A stretch of DNA of 64,000 nt from an uncultured Clostridia bacterium. Lineage in GTDB: Bacteria; Bacillota; Clostridia; Christensenellales; Borkfalkiaceae. The notes under the pieces are model-generated. The model was not told where the DNA came from. It worked only from the letters and a program-made list of their open reading frames with translations, and made no database searches. Both the position numbers and the translations under genes were made by a program. Below, one piece after another: positions 26,274-33,432 of this stretch. The stretch spans positions 1-64,000 of the forward strand of contig CAKQLR010000005.1 of assembly GCA_934254725.1 (NCBI GenBank), in the 5' to 3' direction. Every line of letters starts with the position of its first letter. The stretch's first letter is position 1.

Positions 26274-27053
26274 TTAAACCATCTGCTGGCCGCCGGTGAC
26301 GTTGATAGCCTGTCCGGTCATGTAGGAGGACATATCTGAAGCGAGGAATACGAGAACGTTTTCGATATCTTCGAACTCGCAGGAACGCTTCATGGGAACC
26401 TGGTTGATGTACTTTTCGCGAATCTTTTCCTCTGTGGTGTTCTGGTTAGCCGCATACTGTTTGAAGAGGCTGTTTACCCACAAAGGCGAGTTGAGAAGAT
26501 TGCCCGGGCATATGCTGTTTACCCTTACGCCTTCTTCGGCGAATTCCAAAGCAAGGCTCTGCGTCAGACCGACTCCGCCGAATTTGCTGGAAGCGTATGC
26601 GCCGTTCTTGTAAGAACCTTTCTTACCCGATTTGGAGTTGATCTGAATAATCGAACCTTTTTTGTTTTTAAGCATTATCGGAGCAACCGCCTTTACGGTG
26701 TTGAAATATCCGTTAAGGTTTACGTCCGTAACGAGTTTGAACGCTTCGGGGGTGAGATTGTAAATATCGCCGCTCTTTACTATTGCGGCATTTGCTACGA
26801 GGATATCTACCGTGCCCCATTTTGCAACTACGGCTTCCGCAGCGGCAACGCAGGTTTCGTATTTTGTAACGTCTACCTGTAAAGCCATACCCTCTTTAAG
26901 CTGAGCGGCAACCTTGGAAGCCCCCTCTATATTGATGTCGCAAACGGCAACCTTGCAGCCCTCTTTGTCAAGTCTTTTTGCCAACGCTTCGCCAAGACCC
27001 TGACTTGCTCCGGTAACTATTGCTACTTTACCTTTTAAATCGATAACGCTCAT
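26274..27053 (-). CDS. Short-chain dehydrogenase, sorbitol-6-phosphate 2-dehydrogenase-like
   Basis: 259 residues, classical SDR. It has the cofactor motif TGASQGLGEALA, an Asp after the second strand (CDIN) indicating NAD(H), NAA (residues 87-89), and Ser-Tyr-Lys catalysis (INSKSGKKGS, then YASSKFGG). The NSKSGK...SSKFGGVGLTQSLALEFAEEGVRVNSICPGNLLNSPLW and MTGQAINVTGGQ stretches closely follow SrlD, which oxidises glucitol 6-phosphate to fructose 6-phosphate. It may instead work on lactaldehyde or another aldolase product. It is second in the operon, after the PHP-domain gene. Confidence 0.85.
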   Translation of the reverse strand: MSVIDLKGKVAIVTGASQGLGEALAKRLDKEGCKVAVCDINIEGASKVAAQLKEGMALQVDVTKYETCVAAAEAVVAKWGTVDILVANAAIVKSGDIYNLTPEAFKLVTDVNLNGYFNTVKAVAPIMLKNKKGSIIQINSKSGKKGSYKNGAYASSKFGGVGLTQSLALEFAEEGVRVNSICPGNLLNSPLWVNSLFKQYAANQNTTEEKIREKYINQVPMKRSCEFEDIENVLVFLASDMSSYMTGQAINVTGGQQMV

Positions 27054-27140
27054 TTTTTCTATCTCCTGTTTTTTATTTTCGTTTTTTGTTTTTCGGGAAG
27101 AATAAATTTTCTTCCCGTTATTTTTGATTCGTTTTGCCGA

Positions 27141-28433
27141 TTATTTTACGGAATCTCTGCCTATTTTTTCAAATGCGAAAATCCTTTCCTGTAAATCGGG
27201 ATATTCTTTTTCTGCTTTTTCGGCAAACATACCGAACTCCACACCCTTTTCGCTTGCTCTTTCGTGACCGATAAGCGCCCACGTGCTGTCTATCAGGTTG
27301 GCGTATCTCGGATTTGCAAGCGCCTTGCACTCGAACTTCTGACGAGGAGAGTTTATATCCTCGCCGCTTATTTCGAATAAGCCGTATTCTCTGCAAAGCT
27401 TTCTCAATCTGTCAAGCTGCGCTTCGGTGTTTCTCGTAGGCATATACGCGATGGCTTTTATGCCTACCGATTTAACTTCCTTGATAAGCTCGTCCAGGAA
27501 ATCGTCCTCGAACTTCTGTGCGCGTTTATCGCCCGTAACGCTGTCGCCGACATCGCCGAGATATGCGTAAGCAGGTATCGCGCCGAATTTAACCGCGGTT
27601 TTTACAAAGTCAACTACGTCGGGCATTTCTTCGTCCGCGTCGATGTAGAAGAACTTCGTGTCCGCCTTAAGCACGCCGAGAAGGTCGTACGTAAAGTACG
27701 GGTTCTCGCTGTCCGTAAGAAAACCTTTCTGTTTTGCGCCTACCGAAAGAGTGAGGTCTTTTTCAAGGAAGTCTATAAGCGCTTCAGTCCTGCCGAAACG
27801 AGCCTCGAGCTTTCCCGCAAGCGCGCTCATAAGATGGCGCTCGGTAATCGAGCCGCCCTCCGCCGCCATGGAACGGTCGTAAACGTCCTTTTGAAAATCA
27901 ATAGTGATGCCGAACTTACCGAATTTGCCGTTGATAAGTTCCACCATCTTTTTATCCCTGAGTTCCCTTTTTGCGCGGAACCCCGCAAGATACGCGTTGA
28001 ACGCGTCTATATTCTGCGCGGGAACGCCGTGCGCCGCCATATACACGCAGTCCTCCTGGTCGGGGTGGTTTATTTTACCCCAGTGACGGCGATTGAACTT
28101 CGCCCTGACTTCCGCACCACAGGTATAGCCCATGCCGAGCATTTTGCAAGCCTCTGCAAATTCCTTGGAGCCGGACAAGCTGTCGTGATCCATAATTCCG
28201 CAGGAGGTAAGCCCCGCGGAGTACGCCATGTAAGCAGCCGCCGTAGGCGAATAAGGCGAGAACGAATATATCGTGTGAATGTGGTTGTTGGAGTCGTTCT
28301 CCCTTCTTTCGGGACAAAGCCCGTTTTCTTTCTCAAAAGCCAGAAGCTCTTTAAGAGCGGCAAGCCTTCCCTCTTTTGCGGGGGCGTTGAGTTCGCTAAT
28401 CAGGTTTTTTCGTTTTTGTTCGTTTGTGTCCAT
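27141..28433 (-). CDS. PHP-domain metal-dependent phosphoesterase
   Basis: 430 residues, first gene of the operon. The PHP metal-binding motifs are visible: NHIHTIYSFSPYSP near residue 50, MDHDSLSGSKEF near 80, and CGAEVRAKFN; later HxH-type ligands are less obvious. Its length exceeds the minimal PHP phosphatase (about 270). Being co-transcribed with kinase and aldolase genes, it may dephosphorylate a sugar-phosphate intermediate or act as an isomerase/hydrolase. I do not recognise a characterised relative. Transcription probably starts about 30 bp upstream, opposite to the DeoR-type gene. Confidence 0.75.
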   Translation of the reverse strand: MDTNEQKRKNLISELNAPAKEGRLAALKELLAFEKENGLCPERRENDSNNHIHTIYSFSPYSPTAAAYMAYSAGLTSCGIMDHDSLSGSKEFAEACKMLGMGYTCGAEVRAKFNRRHWGKINHPDQEDCVYMAAHGVPAQNIDAFNAYLAGFRAKRELRDKKMVELINGKFGKFGITIDFQKDVYDRSMAAEGGSITERHLMSALAGKLEARFGRTEALIDFLEKDLTLSVGAKQKGFLTDSENPYFTYDLLGVLKADTKFFYIDADEEMPDVVDFVKTAVKFGAIPAYAYLGDVGDSVTGDKRAQKFEDDFLDELIKEVKSVGIKAIAYMPTRNTEAQLDRLRKLCREYGLFEISGEDINSPRQKFECKALANPRYANLIDSTWALIGHERASEKGVEFGMFAEKAEKEYPDLQERIFAFEKIGRDSVK

Positions 28434-28470
28434 TACGAATTCCTTCCCTCTTAATTCTTTGATTACATAT

Positions 28471-28499
28471 ATTATAACACACTATTTTCGTTTTGTATA
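28471..28499 (-). promoter_or_regulatory. Promoter of the nine-gene sugar/dehydrogenase operon
   Basis: Minus strand TATACA (28494-28499), 17-bp spacer, TATAAT (28471-28476). The -35 box is weak, as expected for an activated or tightly regulated unit. AAGAGGGAAGGA precedes the ATG at 28433. The divergent deoR promoter and its tandem repeats lie within 75 bp. Confidence 0.7.
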
Positions 28500-28514
28500 T
28501 AGTTGACAAACAAC

Positions 28515-28543
28515 TTGCAAAAAAGAATTTTTTATGCTATAAT
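28515..28543 (+). promoter_or_regulatory. Promoter of the DeoR-type regulator gene
   Basis: TTGCAA (28515-28520), 17-bp spacer, TATAAT (28538-28543) with an extended -10 TGC just ahead. Transcription would begin inside the tandem GAGCAAAAAC repeats, which could give autoregulation. Confidence 0.78.
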
Positions 28544-28545
28544 AT

Positions 28546-28570
28546 GAGCAAAAACGAGCAAAAACGAGCA
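28546..28570. promoter_or_regulatory. Tandem 10-bp repeats, candidate DeoR-family operator
   Basis: GAGCAAAAAC occurs twice in direct succession (28546-28555, 28556-28565), followed by a third GAGCA. A 10-bp period puts the copies on one face of the helix. DeoR/GlpR regulators often bind such direct repeats, and the array lies between the divergent promoters. Confidence 0.6.
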
Positions 28571-28583
28571 AGAGGTATATAAA

Positions 28584-29345
28584 ATGTTCGCTATAGAAAG
28601 ACAAAACGAGATATTTGCACTGTTAAAGGAGAAAAAATCCGTATCGGTTGCCGAGCTTGCCAAGGAATTATTCGTAAGCCACGCCACGATAAGAAGAGAC
28701 TTGAGTCTTATGGAAAAATCGGGGCTTGTCAGGCGTTCTCACGGCGGCGCGGTGCTGACGGGCGGTTCTTCGGACGAAACGAGCATTCTGCTCCGCGAGC
28801 AGGAAAACGTCCCCGAAAAAAAAGAGATAGCTTCCGTCGCCCTGCGGTTCGTAAAAAACAACAGCACGATTTATATAGACTCCTCCTCCACGGTAGGAAA
28901 AATCATTCCGCTGCTCTCCCGTTTTAACTGTATTTCCACGGTGACAAACGGGCTTAAAAACGCGCTCCTGCTTTCCGAAAAAACAAACGCGAGAATTTAC
29001 GTCGCCTGCGGCATCATTCAAAGCCAGTCCAACTCCATACTCGGCGCGGACACGATAGAATATTGTTCGGGCATTCATGCGGACGTGGCGTTTATGTCCT
29101 GCAACGGTTTCGACCTCGTGAACGGAATGACAGAAGCGAGCATAGAGCAAGCAAAAGTCAAACAGACGATGATAAGAAATTCCGCCCTGCGCGTGCTTAT
29201 GGTGGACAGTTCCAAATTCGGAAAAACGTACATGGCTAAGACGGGAACGCTTTCGGACGTGGATTACCTTATAACGGATACTCTGCCGTCGCCGGAGTAT
29301 CTCGAAGAAGCCGAAAGGTGCGGCTGCAAAGTACTTATTCCGTAA
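28584..29345 (+). CDS. DeoR/GlpR-family transcriptional regulator
   Basis: 253 residues. The N-terminal helix-turn-helix is canonical: ERQNEIFALLKEKKSVSVAELAKELFVSHATIRRDLSLMEKSGLVRRSHGGA. The C-terminal sugar-phosphate sensor domain includes IYIDSSSTVGKI, TVTNGLKNA, ADVAFMSCNGFD and the terminal MVDSSKFGK. Such proteins are usually repressors released by a phosphorylated sugar, which would fit an operon that makes a 1-phospho-ketose. It is transcribed away from that operon and probably together with the PHP phosphatase 79 bp downstream. Confidence 0.94.
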   Translation: MFAIERQNEIFALLKEKKSVSVAELAKELFVSHATIRRDLSLMEKSGLVRRSHGGAVLTGGSSDETSILLREQENVPEKKEIASVALRFVKNNSTIYIDSSSTVGKIIPLLSRFNCISTVTNGLKNALLLSEKTNARIYVACGIIQSQSNSILGADTIEYCSGIHADVAFMSCNGFDLVNGMTEASIEQAKVKQTMIRNSALRVLMVDSSKFGKTYMAKTGTLSDVDYLITDTLPSPEYLEEAERCGCKVLIP

Positions 29346-29424
29346 AAACTGCGTAAAACGAAGCTTATCGGGCAATTTCAACAAACCCGCGCATTACAAA
29401 AATCATAAAGGACATGACCGAAAA

Positions 29425-30246
29425 ATGCTGAAAGATTATAAAGAAATTACATTTGACGAAAACGCTCCGTGCGGCATAGAATACAACCTTCACACGCACA
29501 ATTACCTGTGCGGACACGCGAGCGGAGAAGTCGTCGATTACGTTTCCGAGGCCGTAAAAAACAATTTGAAACTAATCGGGATATCCGACCATATACGGCA
29601 ACCGCATGTGGAAACTTCCTACGTTTATATTGACGACCTCGACGAAAAATACCTGCGGCAGTTTATCCCCGCAAAAGAGCTTTACGGGGATAGAACAGAA
29701 ATACTCGCGGGCGGCGAAATAGAATATTTAAGCGAAAACAATAATTATTACAAAAAACTTCTGAAAAAGTTAAACTACCTTATTTTAGGGCAGCATTTCT
29801 TTAAATACAACGGGGAAATCGTGAGCGTGTTCACCCCGGGCAAAACCGAAAATATGGGGCTAAGCTATTTCGCTCAGCTGAAAGCAGGCGTTAAAACGGG
29901 ATATTTTTCCGTTCTGGCGCACCCGGATATGATACTTCTTTCGGGCATAATCGTAACGCCGAAATTAGAATGCGCGTTAAAGGATCTGATTGCCACAGCA
30001 AAAAACGCGGGAGTGTTTACAGAACTGAACGCAAACGGAATAAGGGGCAACGGCTTTTTCTATCCGAGCGATTTACTCGTGAATATCTGCCTGGAACTGA
30101 ACGCGCCCGTCGTGGTTTCTTCGGACGCGCACAGTCCGTCCTCATTGTGCGACGAGCATTTCAAAAAGCTCTGTTTTTATGCGAAAAACAAGGGATTGCG
30201 CATTGCTTCGTTAAAAGAAATTCAAGCAAAAATAAAAGGGCTTTAA
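29425..30246 (+). CDS. PHP-domain phosphatase, histidinol-phosphatase (HisK)-like
   Basis: 273 residues, the usual size for HisK-type enzymes. Metal ligands are evident: EYNLHTHNYLCGHA, GISDH, GGEIEY, GQHFF, LAHPD and the terminal VVSSDAHSP. It hydrolyses a phosphate monoester; histidinol phosphate is the family default, but no other histidine gene is present. With a DeoR regulator upstream it may rather be a sugar-phosphate phosphatase. The stop codon lies in the hairpin that ends this transcript. Confidence 0.83.
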   Translation: MLKDYKEITFDENAPCGIEYNLHTHNYLCGHASGEVVDYVSEAVKNNLKLIGISDHIRQPHVETSYVYIDDLDEKYLRQFIPAKELYGDRTEILAGGEIEYLSENNNYYKKLLKKLNYLILGQHFFKYNGEIVSVFTPGKTENMGLSYFAQLKAGVKTGYFSVLAHPDMILLSGIIVTPKLECALKDLIATAKNAGVFTELNANGIRGNGFFYPSDLLVNICLELNAPVVVSSDAHSPSSLCDEHFKKLCFYAKNKGLRIASLKEIQAKIKGL

Positions 30247-30259
30247 GCCCCTTTTTTTA
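30235..30259 (+). terminator. Terminator overlapping the stop of the PHP phosphatase
   Basis: AAAGGGGCTT-like stem: GGGCTT and AAGCCC around the stop codon, followed by seven T residues (30252-30258). The opposing aminotransferase gene ends at 30257, so the same hairpin may end both transcripts. Confidence 0.7.
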
Positions 30260-31411
30260 TGTAGTTTCCGAAATAATCCTGACGGCTTCGCAAAGTTTTT
30301 CGGCTTCCCGCAAGGTATTCTCGGGGGCGAACGAAGCCCTTATAAGCCCATCATTTTCGGTGCCGAGATATTTGTGCATAAGCGGGGCGCAGTGGAAACC
30401 TCCTCTCACCGCTATATCAAACTCGTCGGACAGCCTTTCTGCGGCACTCGCAGACGGAACGCCGTCAATCGAAAAAGCAACTATCCCGTAAACGTTCGGA
30501 AGAGAGTAAACGGTTACGCCTTTAATATTTTTAAGTTCGTTTATCGTTTCGCCGGTAAGCTTGTTAAGCTGGTAGCGGTTAAAATCCACGGTGCGTTTAA
30601 GGTGAAGAAGTCCTTCGAACAGGGAAGCAATAGACGGTAAGTTCAAAGTGCCGCTTTCAAGTCTGTCGGGGTAGTAATCGGGCTGCGGAGAAAAACTGTC
30701 GCTGCCCGTTCCGCCGAACGTAATCGGGGTGATATCGCACCTGTCCGAAAAAAGAAGCGCGCCCGAAGCCCCCACCGCATCAAGCCCTTTGTGGCACGCA
30801 AGGGCGAGCATATCCGCGCCGCAGGCTTTCATATCGAAGCGTTCGTGCCCGCCGCTCTGCGCACCGTCCACAAGCAAAAGCGCGTTCGGAAATTCGCGTT
30901 TTAAATTTTCCCCTATATCCGCAACGTCGGCATCCGAGCCGTTTACGTTAGACGCCCTGTTCACCACGACAAGGCGCGTTTTTTTGGTGAGAAATTTCCT
31001 TATATCCGAATAGCTAATTATAGTGTTTTTGTGCGAAAAAGCGGACTTTTCCGGAAAAGCAACGTGATAATGCACGTTGCGCGTCTTTGAAAGAAAATCC
31101 AGCGGGCGCAGTACGGAATTGTGTTCGAGGCAGGTCGTAACCACCTCGTCGCCGTCATGCAGCACGCCTAAAATCGCAAGGTTAAGCGCTTCCGTGCAGT
31201 TTTTCGTAAAGACCGTGCGCTCGGCAGAATACCCGCCGAAAAATTCGCAAAGGGCTTTTCTTGTATTAAAAACAATTTTCCCGCCCGTTTCGGAAAGTCT
31301 GTGCCCGCTACGCCCGGGGTTAACGTTCAGGTTTTTTATCACGTTTACGGCAACTTCTTTTGCGGCATAAGGTTTGAAGCCGCCCGTCGCCGCGTTATCG
31401 AGGTAAATCAT
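30257..31411 (-). CDS. Cysteine desulfurase-like class V aminotransferase
   Basis: 384 residues, PLP enzyme of the SufS/Csd group. MIYLDNAATG at the start, TEALNLAI, DGAQSGGH for cofactor binding, the PLP lysine in ALACHKGLD, and the catalytic Cys in RGGFHCAPLMH are all present. It should mobilise sulfur (or selenium) from cysteine to a persulfide. No isc or suf scaffold is next to it. It is divergently paired with a DUF3343 gene, a family called a putative Se/S carrier, which suggests a shared sulfur or selenium delivery role rather than Fe-S assembly. Confidence 0.9.
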   Translation of the reverse strand: MIYLDNAATGGFKPYAAKEVAVNVIKNLNVNPGRSGHRLSETGGKIVFNTRKALCEFFGGYSAERTVFTKNCTEALNLAILGVLHDGDEVVTTCLEHNSVLRPLDFLSKTRNVHYHVAFPEKSAFSHKNTIISYSDIRKFLTKKTRLVVVNRASNVNGSDADVADIGENLKREFPNALLLVDGAQSGGHERFDMKACGADMLALACHKGLDAVGASGALLFSDRCDITPITFGGTGSDSFSPQPDYYPDRLESGTLNLPSIASLFEGLLHLKRTVDFNRYQLNKLTGETINELKNIKGVTVYSLPNVYGIVAFSIDGVPSASAAERLSDEFDIAVRGGFHCAPLMHKYLGTENDGLIRASFAPENTLREAEKLCEAVRIISETT

Positions 31412-31501
31412 TTCTTCCTCACAAATAAATTTATTTTAGTATATTCTATTAACGGGGATATAATTTTATTCCCCAATGAAATTTTACGGGGGAGGAAAAA
31501 A

Positions 31502-31759
31502 ATGAGTACTTGTATTGCGGTGTTTTTGTCTTCCACTTCCACAAGAATTTTTGCGGAAAAACTCCGCGCGCAGGGAGTGTGGTGCAGAATTATTTCCACG
31601 CCTCCGGAAGCGAAAGTCGGTTGCGGAAGGTCGGTGGAGTTTTCCTCGTGCGATTTAAGAAAAGCCAAAATGGTTATATCTTACACACGCGGATCGTTTG
31701 CGGGGCTTTTTGAAAAAAGAGTTATCGCAGGCAGAACGTACTATTCGAGAATAGGTTAA
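31502..31759 (+). CDS. DUF3343 putative Se/S carrier protein
   Basis: 85 residues from the ATG at 31502, preceded by GGGGGAGG; an in-frame extension back to 31301 would run through the promoter and the antisense of the desulfurase gene. Contains VFLSSTSTRIFAEKL, a conserved VGCGRSVEF with the single likely sulfur-bearing Cys, and ISYTRGSFAGLF. DUF3343 proteins are found next to cysteine desulfurases and SirA/YedF homologues; the carrier role is proposed, not proven. It diverges from the desulfurase gene across 90 bp. Confidence 0.82.
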   Translation: MSTCIAVFLSSTSTRIFAEKLRAQGVWCRIISTPPEAKVGCGRSVEFSSCDLRKAKMVISYTRGSFAGLFEKRVIAGRTYYSRIG

Positions 31760-31763
31760 ACAC

Positions 31764-31802
31764 AAAAAAACAAGCCGCCGAAATTGCCTTTCGACGGCTT
31801 GT
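31764..31802 (-). terminator. Terminator of the DUF2188-domain gene
   Basis: ACAAGCCG and CGGCTTGT form the outer stem and CGAAA/TTTCG extends it (31770-31802). A T run follows on the minus strand. It lies 46 bp past the stop at 31848 and between converging genes. Confidence 0.82.
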
Positions 31803-31847
31803 AAATTGCCACAACTAAATGATAACGCAGGCTGTTACGCGGCTATA

Positions 31848-32795
31848 TTACTTGTTTGTTTTATCGGTATCTATCATAGAACGGTAGTTTGTTTTCTTCT
31901 GGAACTTGCCGTCTTTCTTCTGAACGGTAATGTTAAGCTCCTGGTTTTCGGCAAACTGAGTTGCAAGCTCCAACGCTTCGGCTTTGGTTTTTACCCTGCG
32001 AATAACCCTTGCGGCGCCGTCCTTTTTGATAAGCCATTCTTTGTTTTCTTTATCGTAAATAACTCTGTAAACCGCCTTTATTTCGCCTTTTTCTACCGTT
32101 TCTTTCTGAAGATTTTCTTCCTTTACGGCAGTTTCCGTCTTTTGTTCGGTCACGACCTTTTCCTTCTTCTCTGCGGATTTTTTAGGCGCGGTTTTTTCTT
32201 TTGCCGCAGCCGATTCTTTTTTATCGGTTGTTTCTTCTTTTGCGGTTCTTACCGTTTCCTTTTCGGTTTTTTTCGTTGCCATATCTTCTATATCCTCCTC
32301 TGTTTCGTCGGACGTTTCATCGTCCGTATCGATTTCAATATAATCGTCCGTGAAGTCCGCCCCCTCTTCACCGTTGTTTTTGCCTGCGGGGGAAGCTTCC
32401 TCGTCCGTTATGGGATCCTTGCGATAATCTTCGTTTTCGGGCACTTCTTTCTTTCGGCTGACGCCAGAAATGTCCTCATCCGTATCCTCATAGCCGAAGT
32501 CTACCGCGTCTTTATCCGCAGTAACGGCGCCTTCTTTCAGAAGCTCCAGACGGTCGTTTTCTTCCGTGTCCTCTTTAATTATTTTAGCTCTTTCGCGCTG
32601 CTTTTTTAAATCGTTTTCGCTGTCGCTGCGAATTGCGCGCTTAAGCTCCGACTGTTCCTTGGCATTGTTTGCAAGTTTGTTTAAAGCCCAGATAGCGTAA
32701 GTCAGAAGCCCTGCGGCGACGATAAAAAGCGCTATGGTTATGTACCAGTACCTGATTGCCGAGTACACAACGTCGCTAGCCAATAAAATTTCCAA
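31848..32795 (-). CDS. Membrane protein with charged linker and C-terminal DUF2188 domain
   Basis: 315 residues from a TTG at 32795 with GGGAGAG just ahead. A GTG at 32867 would extend it, but that codon lies in the -10 box of the promoter, so I reject it. One helix (about residues 15-37) is followed by a long low-complexity region, first acidic (DDETSDETEEDIED), then Lys/Glu/Ala-rich. The last 60 residues (YRVIYDKENKEWLIKKDGAARVIRRVKTKAEALELA) are a DUF2188 domain, a small fold of unknown role. An internal ATG (MATKKTEKE) has its own GAGGAGG upstream, so a soluble short form may also be made. Confidence 0.7.
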   Translation of the reverse strand: MEILLASDVVYSAIRYWYITIALFIVAAGLLTYAIWALNKLANNAKEQSELKRAIRSDSENDLKKQRERAKIIKEDTEENDRLELLKEGAVTADKDAVDFGYEDTDEDISGVSRKKEVPENEDYRKDPITDEEASPAGKNNGEEGADFTDDYIEIDTDDETSDETEEDIEDMATKKTEKETVRTAKEETTDKKESAAAKEKTAPKKSAEKKEKVVTEQKTETAVKEENLQKETVEKGEIKAVYRVIYDKENKEWLIKKDGAARVIRRVKTKAEALELATQFAENQELNITVQKKDGKFQKKTNYRSMIDTDKTNK

Positions 32796-32857
32796 ACTAC
32801 TCTCCCGTTGAGCGGAAAGGTTGCCCCTACGCCCGTTTTTCAAATTCCTTGAAATAT

Positions 32858-32886
32858 ATTCTATCACACTCAGGTAGATTTTGCAA
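32858..32886 (-). promoter_or_regulatory. Promoter of the DUF2188-domain gene
   Basis: Minus strand TTGCAA (32881-32886), 17-bp spacer, TAGAAT (32858-32863). It fixes the start of the gene at the downstream TTG rather than the GTG at 32867. Confidence 0.75.
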
Positions 32887-32914
32887 GTTATTTATAATAC
32901 TTTGTTTAACTGCA

Positions 32915-32944
32915 TTGACATTTTCGGGCTTGTTGTGGTACAAT
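32915..32944 (+). promoter_or_regulatory. Promoter of rhaM
   Basis: TTGACA (32915-32920), 18-bp spacer, TACAAT (32939-32944), followed by a short leader with CAAGGAG before the ATG at 32980. Confidence 0.8.
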
Positions 32945-32979
32945 TATCCAAAAAGAAAGGAACTTCAAGGAGAATTATT

Positions 32980-33297
32980 ATGGAAAAATACGCATGGACT
33001 GCCATGATAAAACAAGGTAAAAAAGAAGAATACATAAAAAGGCACAGAGAAATATGGCCGGAAATGGTTGAACTTCTTAAAAAAGCGGGCATATGCAATT
33101 ACACCATCTGGGCGGACGGAAACAGACTTTTCGGCTACTACGAATGCGAAAAGGGCGTGGATTTTGCCGCAAAAACTCAGGCGAACAGCGAAATTGTGGA
33201 CAAATGGAACGAGTATATGAAGGACGTTATGGATATGACCCTTGACGAAGAAACGGGCGCGCAACCCCACCTCGATTGCGTATTTACGCTCGATTAA
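32980..33297 (+). CDS. rhaM: L-rhamnose mutarotase
   Basis: 105 residues, the family's usual length, from the ATG at 32980 with AAGGAG seven bases ahead. Interconverts alpha- and beta-L-rhamnose so the isomerase can use it. The small alpha-beta barrel signature is visible: AWTAMIKQGKKEEYIKRHREIWPEMVELLKKAGICNYTIW, with the catalytic His in KRHREIWPE, then LFGYYE. It is a single-gene transcript with its own promoter and terminator, about 5 kb from the kinase-aldolase operon. It is the clearest direct sign of rhamnose use in this window. Confidence 0.92.
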   Translation: MEKYAWTAMIKQGKKEEYIKRHREIWPEMVELLKKAGICNYTIWADGNRLFGYYECEKGVDFAAKTQANSEIVDKWNEYMKDVMDMTLDEETGAQPHLDCVFTLD

Positions 33298-33383
33298 GGA
33301 TGCCCTTCTTCATCACTAAGCAACCTGTTCGGCTGAAAAAACGGCAGAGCGCGAAAACAAATTACAATTTAACACATACAAAA

Positions 33384-33420
33384 CGGGCGGGAAGATTTTT
33401 CTTCCCGCCCGCATTTTTGT
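33384..33420 (+). terminator. Terminator of rhaM (possibly bidirectional)
   Basis: CGGGCGGGAAG and CTTCCCGCCCG form a perfect 11-bp stem around a T-rich loop (33384-33411), followed by CATTTTTGTCTTTTT on the plus strand. The lipoprotein gene on the other strand ends at 33433. Confidence 0.88.
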
Positions 33421-33432
33421 CTTTTTATCAGC

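Noticed and set aside
27094..27117. CGGGAAG/CTTCCCG hairpin between the PHP and SDR genes, considered as a terminator
   Set aside because: On the transcribed strand it is followed by A residues, not T, and the operon clearly continues.
29414..29431. Upstream ATG before the HisK-like PHP gene
   Set aside because: It opens a five-codon frame (stop after Cys) in a different phase; the ATG at 29425 starts the conserved protein.
32796..32867. GTG start extending the DUF2188 gene
   Set aside because: The codon falls inside the -10 box of a good promoter and lacks a ribosome site.
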